This document shows positions 45,327 through 54,941 of a DNA stretch of 64,000 nt, in pieces. The stretch is from an uncultured Lactobacillus sp. (GTDB taxonomy: Bacteria > Bacillota > Bacilli > Lactobacillales > Lactobacillaceae): NCBI GenBank assembly GCA_946477855.1, contig CAMKZU010000006.1:1-64000 (forward strand), given 5' to 3'. Below the pieces are notes generated by a model. It saw only the letters and a list, made by a program, of their open reading frames with translations. It was not told where the DNA came from and ran no database searches. A program made the position numbers and the translations under genes. Within the stretch, counting starts at the first letter, position 1; every line of letters begins with the position of its first letter.

Positions 45327-47363
45327 ATGATTGCCCAAAAATTATTTGCTCCTGTTAGCGACTTAAAAGGGGTTGGAATTAAAACGGCTGCTGCACTGGG
45401 AGGCCTGGGAATTTATAGCATTTATGATTTGTTATATTATTTTCCGTTTCGTTATGATGAACTGCAAACGATTCCTCTTGACCAGATCATGGATGGTCAA
45501 AAGGTAATGTTAAAAGGAATTGTAGCGACTCCTGCTTTCGTAACCAGGTTCGGCTATAAAAAAAGCAGACTTAGTTTCAAAATGAGAATTGACCATGATG
45601 TAGTCATGGTCAATTTTTTTAATCAGCCGTGGCTGAAAGAAAAAATTGAGGTTGGCAAAGAAGTTGCAATTTATGGCAAATACAATATTTCAAGACAAAG
45701 CTTAGCGGGTTTTAAATTTATTGCTGCCAAAGAAAATGATAGTGGCATGGCTCCCATTTATTCTGTGAACCGTCACATAAAGCAGAAAAAATTGATTGAT
45801 TTAATTAATTTGGCTTTAGCTGACTACTTAACTGGTGTTGATGATGTTGTGCCAATTTCAATTAGGAAAAAATATCATTTGCTTAATGAAACTGATATTA
45901 TACAAAAAATGCATCATCCCAAAAATGCTACTGAGTCACAAGTTGCCAAAAGAAGTGCTATTTTTAGGGAATTTTTTATTTTTCAAACTGAGCTTGCCCA
46001 ACTGACTGAAGTTAATCCTCGAAATAAGGGTTTTGCCAAAAAGTATGATTTAAGTGCAGTCGCTAAATTAACTAAGTCTTTGCCTTTTGAATTATCAACT
46101 GACCAGAAAAATGTTATTAATGAAATTTTTGCTGATATGTTTTCTAAAATACAAATGCACCGTTTGTTGCAGGGAGATGTCGGTTCTGGGAAAACGATTG
46201 TGGCGGTCTATGCACTTTTTGCAGCAGTAACCGCTGGTTATCAAGCTGCCCTCATGGTTCCTACTGAAATTTTGGCTAGTCAACATTTTAAAAAGATTGA
46301 TGAATTACTCAGGCCTTTAGGCGTTCGTTGTGCTTTATTGACTGGCTCGACTAAAAGCATGGAACGTAGAGAAATTAACATGGAGCTTGCTGATGGCACT
46401 ATTAATGTTGTGATTGGTACCCATGCTCTTATCCAAGCCACTGTTATTTTTAAAAACTTGGGTTTGGTGATTATCGATGAACAACACAGATTTGGTGTCA
46501 ATCAGCGGCAATCTCTGGTCAATAAGGGAAACTTGCCCGATATTTTAGCCATGACCGCAACGCCTATCCCCCGAACTTTGGCTTTGACTGTATATGGCAA
46601 TATGGCCATTTCAGAGATACGACATCTTCCTGCTGGAAGGAAAAAGATAGTTTCTTCCTGGAAAACTAGTACGCAAATGGATCAAGTTTATCAATTGATG
46701 CGGCAGCAGCTGGCGCAAGGATATCAAATTTACGCTGTTACTCCTTTGATTACGGAATCAGAGGCATTAGATTTAAAAAATGCAGAACAGCTTTATGCAA
46801 AATTAAGTCATGATTTTCCTAATGAAAAAGTAGTATTACTTCACGGTCAAATGCCTGGTAATAAAAAGGATGAGATAATGGCCGAATTTGCTGCAGGAAA
46901 CATTAATATCTTGGTTACAACTAGCGTTATTGAGGTTGGAGTTGATGTGGCTAATGCTAATATGATGGTGATTTATAATGCTGATCGCTTTGGAATTAGT
47001 CAACTTCACCAGTTAAGAGGGCGAATAGGCAGAGGAAAAACTCAGAGTTATTGCATATTTTTGGCTGATCCTAATACGCAGGCGGGTAAAGCTCGTATGA
47101 AAATCGTTTCATCAACAACAGACGGTTTTAAGTTAGCTGAAGAAGATCTAAAGATGCGGGGAGAAGGAGATCTTTTTGGTAAGGCTCAATCTGGTTTACC
47201 CGAATTTCAAGTTGGTGATGTAGTTAATAACTACGAAACTATGGTAGTAGCACAAAAAGAGGCCAGAAAATTAATCAAAGATGATCCTCTCCTGCAAAAA
47301 TCAGAAAATAAAACTTTAAAAGAAGTGTTAGAATATAAACAATTACAGCAAAAGAGAACATAG
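45327..47363 (+). CDS. recG: ATP-dependent DNA helicase RecG
   Basis: 678 residues. N-terminal wedge/OB domain that binds branched DNA, Walker A GDVGSGKTIVA (about 285-295), DEQHRFG as motif II, motif III MTATPIPRT and QLRGRIGRG as motif VI, with the C-terminal TRG motif region. Reverses stalled forks. ATG lies two bases after the preceding stop with little ribosome-binding site, suggesting coupling. Confidence 0.96.
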   Translation: MIAQKLFAPVSDLKGVGIKTAAALGGLGIYSIYDLLYYFPFRYDELQTIPLDQIMDGQKVMLKGIVATPAFVTRFGYKKSRLSFKMRIDHDVVMVNFFNQPWLKEKIEVGKEVAIYGKYNISRQSLAGFKFIAAKENDSGMAPIYSVNRHIKQKKLIDLINLALADYLTGVDDVVPISIRKKYHLLNETDIIQKMHHPKNATESQVAKRSAIFREFFIFQTELAQLTEVNPRNKGFAKKYDLSAVAKLTKSLPFELSTDQKNVINEIFADMFSKIQMHRLLQGDVGSGKTIVAVYALFAAVTAGYQAALMVPTEILASQHFKKIDELLRPLGVRCALLTGSTKSMERREINMELADGTINVVIGTHALIQATVIFKNLGLVIIDEQHRFGVNQRQSLVNKGNLPDILAMTATPIPRTLALTVYGNMAISEIRHLPAGRKKIVSSWKTSTQMDQVYQLMRQQLAQGYQIYAVTPLITESEALDLKNAEQLYAKLSHDFPNEKVVLLHGQMPGNKKDEIMAEFAAGNINILVTTSVIEVGVDVANANMMVIYNADRFGISQLHQLRGRIGRGKTQSYCIFLADPNTQAGKARMKIVSSTTDGFKLAEEDLKMRGEGDLFGKAQSGLPEFQVGDVVNNYETMVVAQKEARKLIKDDPLLQKSENKTLKEVLEYKQLQQKRT

Positions 47364-47379
47364 TAAGGTTGAGGATACA

Positions 47380-48384
47380 ATGAGAACTATTGCTATTGAT
47401 GCTATGGGTGGAGAAAATGCCCCTGAGGCAATTATTCAAGCAGTATTACGGGCCAAAAAAGAGTTATCGAAAACAAAATTCGTACTTTTTGGTGACCAAA
47501 AAAGAATAAAAGAATTATTGGGTAGTGATAGCAGTCACATAGAAGTGGTTAATACTTCTGAAATTATTTTGGATGAAGATGAGCCAGTTAAGGCGATTAG
47601 ATCTAAAAAAGATTCATCACTTGTCGTGGCAGCACAATATGTGAAGCAGGGCAAGGCAGATGCACTTTTTTCGTTAGGTAATACAGGTGCTATCTTAGCT
47701 TGTGGTATATTTATTATAGGACGCATTAAAGGAGTAGCTCGTCCTGGCTTCATGCCAACTCTCCCAGTAAAAAATTCAGATGATGGATTTAATATGATTG
47801 ATGTTGGTGCGAATGCTAAAAGTAAACCGGAATATCTACTTGCTTGGGCTAAAATGGCTTCGTATTATGCAGAAAAAGTGCGGGGAATTAAAAATCCACG
47901 GGTTGGTTTGCTTAATAATGGGTCCGAAAGTGATAAGGGTGATGATGTTCATCAAAAAGCCTACCAATTGTTATTAGAAAGCAAAGTTAATTTTATAGGT
48001 AATATTGAAGGAAATGAATTATTAGATGGTAAAGCTGATGTGATTGCCACAGACGGTTTTACTGGTAATGCGGTTTTAAAAAATATTGAAGGAACCTCCA
48101 GTGTTTTGATACATCTTTTGAAGGAAAGCTTGCTTAATAACGGTCCTTTTGTTAAATTAGGCGCATTAATGATAAAAAAAGCATTAAAAGGGTTAGTTTC
48201 AAAATTTGATGTTGATAAATATGGTGGTGCAGTTTTACTCGGAGTCAATGCTCCCGTAGTCAAAACACATGGTCGATCAGGTCAACGTGCTGTTTATTTT
48301 ACGATTAAACAAATTGATAAAATTTTACAGAAAAAAATAATTGATAATTTTAAAGCAGAATTTGCAGTTGAAAATAAGGAGTAA
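47380..48384 (+). CDS. plsX: Phosphate acyltransferase PlsX
   Basis: 334 residues beginning RTIAIDAMGGENAPEAII, the family hallmark, with GNTGAILACG and DGFTGNAVLK. Makes acyl-phosphate from acyl-ACP for PlsY. In many Firmicutes fabD and fabG lie between plsX and acpP; here acpP follows directly after four bases. Confidence 0.96.
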   Translation: MRTIAIDAMGGENAPEAIIQAVLRAKKELSKTKFVLFGDQKRIKELLGSDSSHIEVVNTSEIILDEDEPVKAIRSKKDSSLVVAAQYVKQGKADALFSLGNTGAILACGIFIIGRIKGVARPGFMPTLPVKNSDDGFNMIDVGANAKSKPEYLLAWAKMASYYAEKVRGIKNPRVGLLNNGSESDKGDDVHQKAYQLLLESKVNFIGNIEGNELLDGKADVIATDGFTGNAVLKNIEGTSSVLIHLLKESLLNNGPFVKLGALMIKKALKGLVSKFDVDKYGGAVLLGVNAPVVKTHGRSGQRAVYFTIKQIDKILQKKIIDNFKAEFAVENKE

Positions 48385-48388
48385 AGAC

Positions 48389-48631
48389 ATGAGTAAAGAA
48401 GAAATTTTTACTAAAATTCGAGATATACTAGCTGATAATTTTGAAGTTGATAAAGAAAAGATAACTGATGAAACTGATTTCAAAAGTGATTTGGACGCTG
48501 ATTCCATTGACTTAGTGGAATTCATTTTACAACTAGAAGATGAATTCGGCGCCGAGATTTCTGATGAAGATGCAGAAAAAATTAAAACTGTTGGTGATGC
48601 TGTTAATTACGTTGCAAATCATCAAAACTAA
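48389..48631 (+). CDS. acpP: Acyl carrier protein
   Basis: 80 residues, very acidic. The phosphopantetheine serine is in DLDADSIDLVEFI. ATG 48389 follows AAGGAG; the frame continues upstream into plsX but that is not translated as ACP. Functions with PlsX and the FakA-like kinase upstream. Confidence 0.95.
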   Translation: MSKEEIFTKIRDILADNFEVDKEKITDETDFKSDLDADSIDLVEFILQLEDEFGAEISDEDAEKIKTVGDAVNYVANHQN

Positions 48632-48652
48632 TTAAAAAAATTAATTATTAGT

Positions 48653-48681
48653 TTGCATACAATTTGTTTCACGGTTATAAT
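48653..48681 (+). promoter_or_regulatory. opp operon promoter
   Basis: TTGCAT (48653-48658) and consensus TATAAT (48676-48681) with a 17-base spacer, about 68 bases before oppD. Confidence 0.7.
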
Positions 48682-48749
48682 TAGAAATTAAATAAATTTA
48701 TTAAATATCTTTAATAAATTCATTGAAGATTTGAGAGGGGAAATGACCT

Positions 48750-49760
48750 TTGGAAAAACAAAGTGATCTCTTGCTAGATATCCAGCATTTGCATACTGCA
48801 TATCGTTTAAATGGAAAGTTTTATGATGCTGCAGATGATATTAATTTAACGTTGAAGCGTAATGAAATTTTATCTATTGTAGGTGAATCTGGTTGTGGTA
48901 AGAGTACAATTGCATCGAGTATTATCGGCTTGTACGACCATAAAAATACGAAAGTAACTGGTGATATTCTATATAATGAGTTAAATTTAGTTGGATTAAA
49001 TGAAAACTTATTTAACAAAATACGTGGAGACAAAATTGGCATGATCTTTCAGGATCCTTTAGCCAGTTTAAACCCGTTGATGCGTGTTGGCGATCAGGTA
49101 GCTGAAACGCTTTATTATCATACAGATATGAATGAAAAAGAGCGTCATAATCGTGTGATTGAATTATTCAATCAAGTAGGGATGCCAAAGCCAGAAGAAA
49201 CATTTCAAATGTATCCTTTCGAATTATCAGGAGGATTAAGGCAAAGAGTCGTGATTGCTATGGCAATTGCATGTAAGCCTGAAATTATCATTGCGGATGA
49301 GCCAACTACCGCTTTGGACGTTACTATTCAAGCTCAAATTTTGGACCTGCTTGAAGATATTCAAAAACAATCTCAATCTGGTATTATTTTGATTACTCAC
49401 GATTTAGGTGTAGTTGCTGAAACAGCTGATCAAGTTGCAGTTATGTATGGTGGACAAATAGTAGAAAAAGCTGATGTAAAAACTGTTTTTGAGCATCCGT
49501 TACACCCTTATACTCGCTCCTTGTTAAATTCAATGCCTCAATCAGAAGATGAAGAAGAAGATTTACACGTTATTCAAGGAACAGTTCCTTCATTGCAAGA
49601 TATGCCTAGAAATGGCGACAGATTTGCTGCTAGAATTCCATGGATTCCTGCCAGTGCGCATGAAGAAAACCCAGTAATGCATGAAGTTGAGCCTGGTCAC
49701 TGGGTCAGATGTACTTGCTGGAAGACGTTCCACTTTCAAGATGAAGTAGGTGGGGAGTAA
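48750..49760 (+). CDS. oppD: Oligopeptide ABC transporter ATP-binding protein OppD
   Basis: 336 residues. Walker A GESGCGKSTIA (about 44-54), signature LSGGLRQRV, Walker B IIADEPTTALDVT and the late H-loop. The C-terminal oligopeptide/dipeptide domain is present with cysteines as in HWVRCTCW. TTG start after GAGAGGGG. First gene of oppDFBC. Confidence 0.95.
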   Translation: MEKQSDLLLDIQHLHTAYRLNGKFYDAADDINLTLKRNEILSIVGESGCGKSTIASSIIGLYDHKNTKVTGDILYNELNLVGLNENLFNKIRGDKIGMIFQDPLASLNPLMRVGDQVAETLYYHTDMNEKERHNRVIELFNQVGMPKPEETFQMYPFELSGGLRQRVVIAMAIACKPEIIIADEPTTALDVTIQAQILDLLEDIQKQSQSGIILITHDLGVVAETADQVAVMYGGQIVEKADVKTVFEHPLHPYTRSLLNSMPQSEDEEEDLHVIQGTVPSLQDMPRNGDRFAARIPWIPASAHEENPVMHEVEPGHWVRCTCWKTFHFQDEVGGE

Positions 49761-49763
49761 TTT

Positions 49764-50741
49764 ATGGCTAAAGAAATTATTCAAGTAAAAAACTTAAAGG
49801 TTCATTATCCCATTAGATCAGGTTTCTGGAACAGGATTACTGACTATGTCAGAGCGGTTGACGACATTAGTATTACTATTAATGAAGGTGAAACCTATGG
49901 TTTGATTGGTGAGTCTGGATCAGGCAAGTCTACTACTGGCAAGGCAATTGTGGGTGTTGAACCTGTTACTAGTGGCAGTATTCTTTATAAGGGTGTCGAT
50001 ATTACTAAAGCCAAAAATAGGCGAAAACTTAACTACAATAAAGATGTTCAAATGATTTTCCAAGATTCAATGTCAAGTTTAAATCCAAGAAAAAGAATTG
50101 AAGATATCATTGCTGAACCGATTCGAAATTTTGAAAATTTAACTACAGATCAAGAACGTGAGCGTGTTCAAGAGCTATTAGATATTGTTGGTATGCCTAG
50201 CGATTCAATTTACAAATACCCTCATGAGTTTTCGGGAGGGCAGAGGCAAAGAATTGGTGTAGCACGTGCGGTTGCAACTAATCCACGGTTAATTGTTGCC
50301 GATGAACCTACCAGTGCTCTGGATTTGTCTGTGCAAGCGCAAGTTTTAAACTTTATGAAGCATATTCAGCAACAATATAACATTGCCTATCTTTTTATTT
50401 CTCACGATTTAGGCGTTGTTAAGCATATGTCTGAAAACTTAGCTATTATGCACCGTGGCCGCTTGGTAGAGATTGGTTCAAGGGAAGACATCTACAAACA
50501 TCCAATGCACATTTATACTAAAAGATTGCTTTCCGCTATACCGCAAGTTGATGTTGAACACCGTGAAGAGCACAAGAAGCACCGTCAAGAAGTTGAACAA
50601 GAATTTCAAAATGATCAAGACAAGTGGTATGACAAGGATGGTCGTGTGTTTCCCTTGCAACAAGTGTCTGGCAAACATTTAGTGGCTTTACCTAAAGATG
50701 AATTGAATGAAGAAAAGATAAATGAAAAGGAGGGGGCATAA
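49764..50741 (+). CDS. oppF: Oligopeptide ABC transporter ATP-binding protein OppF
   Basis: 325 residues with Walker A GESGSGKSTTG, signature FSGGQRQRIG and Walker B IVADEPTSALDLS. Pairs with OppD to drive peptide import. ATG after GGGGAG. Three bases separate it from oppD. Confidence 0.95.
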   Translation: MAKEIIQVKNLKVHYPIRSGFWNRITDYVRAVDDISITINEGETYGLIGESGSGKSTTGKAIVGVEPVTSGSILYKGVDITKAKNRRKLNYNKDVQMIFQDSMSSLNPRKRIEDIIAEPIRNFENLTTDQERERVQELLDIVGMPSDSIYKYPHEFSGGQRQRIGVARAVATNPRLIVADEPTSALDLSVQAQVLNFMKHIQQQYNIAYLFISHDLGVVKHMSENLAIMHRGRLVEIGSREDIYKHPMHIYTKRLLSAIPQVDVEHREEHKKHRQEVEQEFQNDQDKWYDKDGRVFPLQQVSGKHLVALPKDELNEEKINEKEGA

Positions 50742-50743
50742 TC

Positions 50744-51703
50744 ATGTGGAAAACGGTCCTAAGACGAATTTTAATTATGATCCCGCAATTGATTATTTTA
50801 AGTATTTTAGTCTTTTTCTTAGCTAAAATGATGCCAGGTGATCCATTTTCAGGTCAAATTAACCCAAATACTGATCCTAAACAAATTGAAGCTTTAAAAA
50901 GAGCGGCTGGATTATATGACCCTGTACCTGTGCAGTATGCTCGGTGGGTTGGTAATCTTTTCAAAGGAGACTTAGGTACAAGCTATATCCAGCATGTACC
51001 TGTTACTTCATTAATTGCTGACCGCGCTGTAAATACTTTTTGGTTATCTTTATTTTCTACAGTTATTAGTTATTCTATCGCTATTCCTATGGGTATTAGC
51101 GCTGGACGTCACCAAGATGAATGGCAAGATCAAGCTGTTCAAATTTTCAATTATATTACCTTGGCTGTTCCTCCCTTTGTCTTTTATATACTAGGAATTT
51201 GGTTATTTGGTTTTACTTTAGGCTGGTTCCCTATCTCAGGTTCAATTTCACCAAATGCATCCGGTTTTTGGGGTACTTTGGGTAGTGAAATTTACCATAT
51301 TATATTACCGGGTACTCTAGTTGCACTGATTACCACAACATCTGTCGTGCAATATTTGAGGACAGGAATTGTCGATAATAAAGTTGAAGATTATGTTCGT
51401 ACAGCCCATAGTAAGGGTGTGCCAGAAAAAGTTGTTTTCAATAAACACATTTTACGTAACTCCCTTTTACCAATTGCTTCTTCTTTTGGTACTGTAATAA
51501 CTGGACTTCTTAGTGGATCCATGATTGTAGAATCGGTTTTCAGTTATCCTGGCATGGGGAAACTATTCCTGGATTCAATTGGTCAGCGTGATTACACCAC
51601 TTTAACAGCTTTAATATTGATATTTGGCTTTTTAACGTTGCTTGGTAATTTATTGTCTGATATTATCATGAGTATCGTTGATCCAAGGATTAGAATAAAG
51701 TAA
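50744..51703 (+). CDS. oppB: Oligopeptide ABC transporter permease OppB
   Basis: 319 residues, about six membrane segments. The EAA-type cytoplasmic loop that contacts the ATPases is seen as DYVRTAHSKGVPEKVVFNKH. N-terminal signal-like first helix. ATG after AGGAGGGGG. Confidence 0.94.
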   Translation: MWKTVLRRILIMIPQLIILSILVFFLAKMMPGDPFSGQINPNTDPKQIEALKRAAGLYDPVPVQYARWVGNLFKGDLGTSYIQHVPVTSLIADRAVNTFWLSLFSTVISYSIAIPMGISAGRHQDEWQDQAVQIFNYITLAVPPFVFYILGIWLFGFTLGWFPISGSISPNASGFWGTLGSEIYHIILPGTLVALITTTSVVQYLRTGIVDNKVEDYVRTAHSKGVPEKVVFNKHILRNSLLPIASSFGTVITGLLSGSMIVESVFSYPGMGKLFLDSIGQRDYTTLTALILIFGFLTLLGNLLSDIIMSIVDPRIRIK

Positions 51704-51716
51704 AGAGGAGAAACAT

Positions 51717-52637
51717 ATGACTGAGAATAAAAAAGGTACTTTAACTAAAAAGGCTAAAAAAGAGAAAGTTTCTTCTCCAACTTCAGGATTCAGAGTGATT
51801 GTAAGAGAAGTTGTGAAGGATAAAATTGCGTTAACAGCTTTTATATTAATTGTTCTGATCCTATTATTGACTTTCGGAGGATCTCTGTTTTTAAATGCCG
51901 ATAAAGTTTCTGAAACAAATATAATTGATGCTTATTACAGTTGGGGAACAGCCGGTCATTTCCTTGGAACTGATGATGGTGGTCGTGATATAGTTAATCT
52001 TCTTATTATGGGTAGTCGTAATTCCATACTTATTGGTTTGGGAGTTACTGTAATATGTGAATCTGTTGGACTTTTGGTCGGATTAATTTCTGGATATTAC
52101 GGTGGTTATATTGATGCCGTCATAATGAGAATAGTAGACTTCATTCAAGTTTTACCTGCAATGCCTATTGAAATAGTTTTGGTTAGTGTTATACCTCATT
52201 ACACCCCACTGAATTTAGTGCTAATAATTTCATTTTTTGGTTGGACAAGTACAGCAAGGTATTTCAGAGCATTTGTATTGTCTCAAAGAGAGCGTGATTA
52301 TGTATTAGCATCAAAAACGTCAGGTTCGTCAGATTTAAAAATTATGTTTCGTGAAGTTTTACCTAACATTACTTCCATGGTAATTATTGATGTAGTTTTA
52401 ATGATAGCAGGCAATATCGGAATCGAAACTACGCTTGAGTATATTGGCTACGGCTTGCCGCCGACTATTCCTTCTCTTGGTACGTTAATTGGATTTGCAA
52501 ATGATCCGGTTAATGTTGTTAGTCGACCTTGGCTTTGGCTTCCTGCCACAATCTTGTTATTAGTGATTTCTCTAAGTATTAATTATGTCGGAAGGGCATT
52601 ATCACGTGCTGGTGATGCTAGACAAAGAGAGAATTGA
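51717..52637 (+). CDS. oppC: Oligopeptide ABC transporter permease OppC
   Basis: 306 residues, basic N-terminal extension (about 1-35, rich in K), then about six membrane segments and the EAA loop RDYVLASKTSGSSDLKIMF. Second permease of the importer. ATG after GAGGAG. A terminator follows and the binding-protein genes have their own promoters. Confidence 0.94.
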   Translation: MTENKKGTLTKKAKKEKVSSPTSGFRVIVREVVKDKIALTAFILIVLILLLTFGGSLFLNADKVSETNIIDAYYSWGTAGHFLGTDDGGRDIVNLLIMGSRNSILIGLGVTVICESVGLLVGLISGYYGGYIDAVIMRIVDFIQVLPAMPIEIVLVSVIPHYTPLNLVLIISFFGWTSTARYFRAFVLSQRERDYVLASKTSGSSDLKIMFREVLPNITSMVIIDVVLMIAGNIGIETTLEYIGYGLPPTIPSLGTLIGFANDPVNVVSRPWLWLPATILLLVISLSINYVGRALSRAGDARQREN

Positions 52638-52663
52638 TAAACTTTTAAAATAAAACTAATTAT

Positions 52664-52702
52664 AAAAATCCTGAAATGAATTTATTCGTTTCGGGATTTT
52701 TT
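52664..52702 (+). terminator. Terminator after oppC
   Basis: AAAAATCCTGAAATGAAT (52664 onward) pairs with ATTCGTTTCGGGATTTTT with G-T wobbles, followed by T. Confidence 0.75.
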
Positions 52703-52844
52703 ATACTTATTTTACTTGCAACTAGTATGTATTTAGGAAATATAAGCAATTCGAAAGATTTTGCTATTTTATGTGAGCTAAATTTTTTATTAAATAATGC
52801 TATTTATATATATGAATAAGATTAACATTAAATTAACTTTACTA

Positions 52845-52872
52845 TTGATTTTCTAATTTAATATGTTAATAT
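52845..52872 (+). promoter_or_regulatory. Promoter of oppA1
   Basis: TTGATT (52845-52850) and extended -10 TGT-TAATAT (TAATAT 52867-52872), spacer 16. Confidence 0.5.
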
Positions 52873-52933
52873 TAAATTATTAACTTGTTCTGAGAAAAGC
52901 CATTAAGTTGCTATGATAAAGGAGTTAAAGGCT

Positions 52934-54697
52934 ATGAAAAGTAAGAAATTATTAGGCTCTGTGGGAGTCATAACTGCTGCTGCGTTATCGTTAGTTGCAT
53001 GTGGTAAAAGTGCAGATAACGGCAACACAAATGAAGCAAAAAAAGCAAGTAAGTTTCCAATTGAAGTACCTAAAAAGGAAACTAAACAAGGTGGAACAGT
53101 TAAATTAGCTATAGAAAGTGATTCACCCTTCACCGGTATTTTCTCTGAAGAATTGTCCACTACTAAAACTGACTCTGATGTTGTCGCTCCAGGTGCCGAA
53201 TCATTATTTGATGTAAATGATACTTATCAGATTAATGATAAGGGTCCTGCCACAATGAAAATTAATAAAAAGGACAAGACAGTGACTGTTACCATTAAAA
53301 AGGGTGTTAAATGGTCAGATGGTAAGCAGGTAACTGCTAAAGATTATGAGTATGCATACGAAATTATTGCCAATAAGGCTACTCAATCTGAAAGATATAC
53401 CAGTCAACTGGCTTTTTTAAAGGGACTTGAAGAGTACCATGAAGGAAAATCTAAAACAATTTCTGGGTTTGAAATGCCTGACGGTGAAAATGGCAGAACG
53501 GCCGTTTTACACTTTAAGGAATTAAAGCCAGGAATGTATAACAGTGGTAACGGCTATTTTTGGGAGGCTGTAGCTCCTTACCACTATTTAAAGGATGTTC
53601 CTTTCAGCAAATTAAATTCATCTGATAAAATTAGAAAGAAGCCACTTTATTTTGGCCCTTATCAAGTTTCTAAGGTCGTAAGAGGTCAGTCAGTAACTTG
53701 GGTTCCTAATAAGTACTACTGGCGTGGCAAGCCAAAATTAGATAAAGTAGTTTCGCAAGTTGTTTCTTCGAACTCGACTTCTCAAGCAATCAAGAGCCAT
53801 AAGTTTGATATAGCTGATGTTATTAACACACAATGGAAACAAGTTAAAGACACCAAAGGTGTAAATTTTGTCGCTAAAATTCCGCTACAATATAGTTATC
53901 TTGGCTTTAAAGTTGGTAAATGGGATGCAAAGCACAGCAAGAATGTCATGGATAAGAATGCTAAGATGAATAACAAGTCTCTTAGACAAGCTATTGGATA
54001 TGCCATGAATATTTCTTCTGTATATAAGAAATATACTGGTGGCTTGACCTTCCATGTAACGACATTAATTCCACCACAGTTTGGTGATTATCATAATAGT
54101 GATATAAAGGGTTATACATACAATTTAAAGAAAGCAAATCAATTGCTTGACAAAGCTGGTTACAAGAAGAAAGGCAAATGGCGTGTACAACCTAATGGTA
54201 AGCCGCTTAAAATTCATCTTTTGGCTGCAGGAGGCGATGCCACTAGAGGTCCAATCATTCAAAACTACATTCAACAATGGCATAAAATTGGTTTGAATGT
54301 TTCCTTAGTTGGTGGTCGTTTGGCTGAGGCTAACTCTTTCTTCGATAAGATTAAAAATGACGATCCATCTGTCGACATGTTTATGGCTGGCTGGAGTATG
54401 TCATCAGAACCATCACCTGCTGATTTCTTTGCTGAAGGTTCACCATTCAATTATCAACGTTTTGTGACTCCAGAACAAACCAAATTATTGAATTCACTTG
54501 ACTCTCAAAAGGCTTTCAATCATAAGTATCGTGTAGAGAAATTCCATGAATGGCAAAAATATATGTTTGATCAAGCATTCATTATTCCTACTAGGAATAG
54601 TTATGCTATCACAGCAGTTAATAACAAGTTAACTGGATATAGTCTTAAACCTACTCATGGTAATTCTCTTTGGTATGAAGTTGGCTACAAAAAATAG
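52934..54697 (+). CDS. oppA: Oligopeptide-binding lipoprotein, copy 1
   Basis: 587 residues, an SBP_bac_5 family extracellular peptide-binding protein. The lipobox LVAC at about 23-26 follows a hydrophobic signal. Conserved blocks shared with the next two copies include KKGVKWSDGKQV, RGQSVTWVPNKYYW and KKGKWRVQPNGKPL. ATG 52934 follows AAAGGAG; the frame extends seven codons further but starts between box and gene. Delivers peptides to OppBC. Confidence 0.95.
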   Translation: MKSKKLLGSVGVITAAALSLVACGKSADNGNTNEAKKASKFPIEVPKKETKQGGTVKLAIESDSPFTGIFSEELSTTKTDSDVVAPGAESLFDVNDTYQINDKGPATMKINKKDKTVTVTIKKGVKWSDGKQVTAKDYEYAYEIIANKATQSERYTSQLAFLKGLEEYHEGKSKTISGFEMPDGENGRTAVLHFKELKPGMYNSGNGYFWEAVAPYHYLKDVPFSKLNSSDKIRKKPLYFGPYQVSKVVRGQSVTWVPNKYYWRGKPKLDKVVSQVVSSNSTSQAIKSHKFDIADVINTQWKQVKDTKGVNFVAKIPLQYSYLGFKVGKWDAKHSKNVMDKNAKMNNKSLRQAIGYAMNISSVYKKYTGGLTFHVTTLIPPQFGDYHNSDIKGYTYNLKKANQLLDKAGYKKKGKWRVQPNGKPLKIHLLAAGGDATRGPIIQNYIQQWHKIGLNVSLVGGRLAEANSFFDKIKNDDPSVDMFMAGWSMSSEPSPADFFAEGSPFNYQRFVTPEQTKLLNSLDSQKAFNHKYRVEKFHEWQKYMFDQAFIIPTRNSYAITAVNNKLTGYSLKPTHGNSLWYEVGYKK

Positions 54698-54714
54698 TTA
54701 ATATTTAATTAGAA

Positions 54715-54756
54715 AAAAAACTAATTGCGAAAATAACGCAATTAGTTTTTTGTTTT
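54715..54756 (+). terminator. Terminator after oppA1
   Basis: AAAAAACTAATTGCG (54715 onward) pairs with CGCAATTAGTTTTTT, a near-perfect 15-bp stem with a T tail. Confidence 0.8.
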
Positions 54757-54941
54757 GATTTTTAGTTAAATTTAATTATAAAATACTCTTTTGATAAAAT
54801 AATTTATCTTTTAAAAATTATATGTATATATAGTGTTAGTGACCAATTTATCCTTGCAATTTTAATGATAAATGCTAACATTTATCTGTTAGCTTGATTC
54901 CAAAATACTATTAACTTTGTATCATGAAGGAGACATGTATT

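Noticed and set aside
48624-48654. Possible terminator after acpP (AAACTAAT..ATTAGTTT)
   Set aside because: Weak AT-only stem without a T run, and it runs into the opp promoter.
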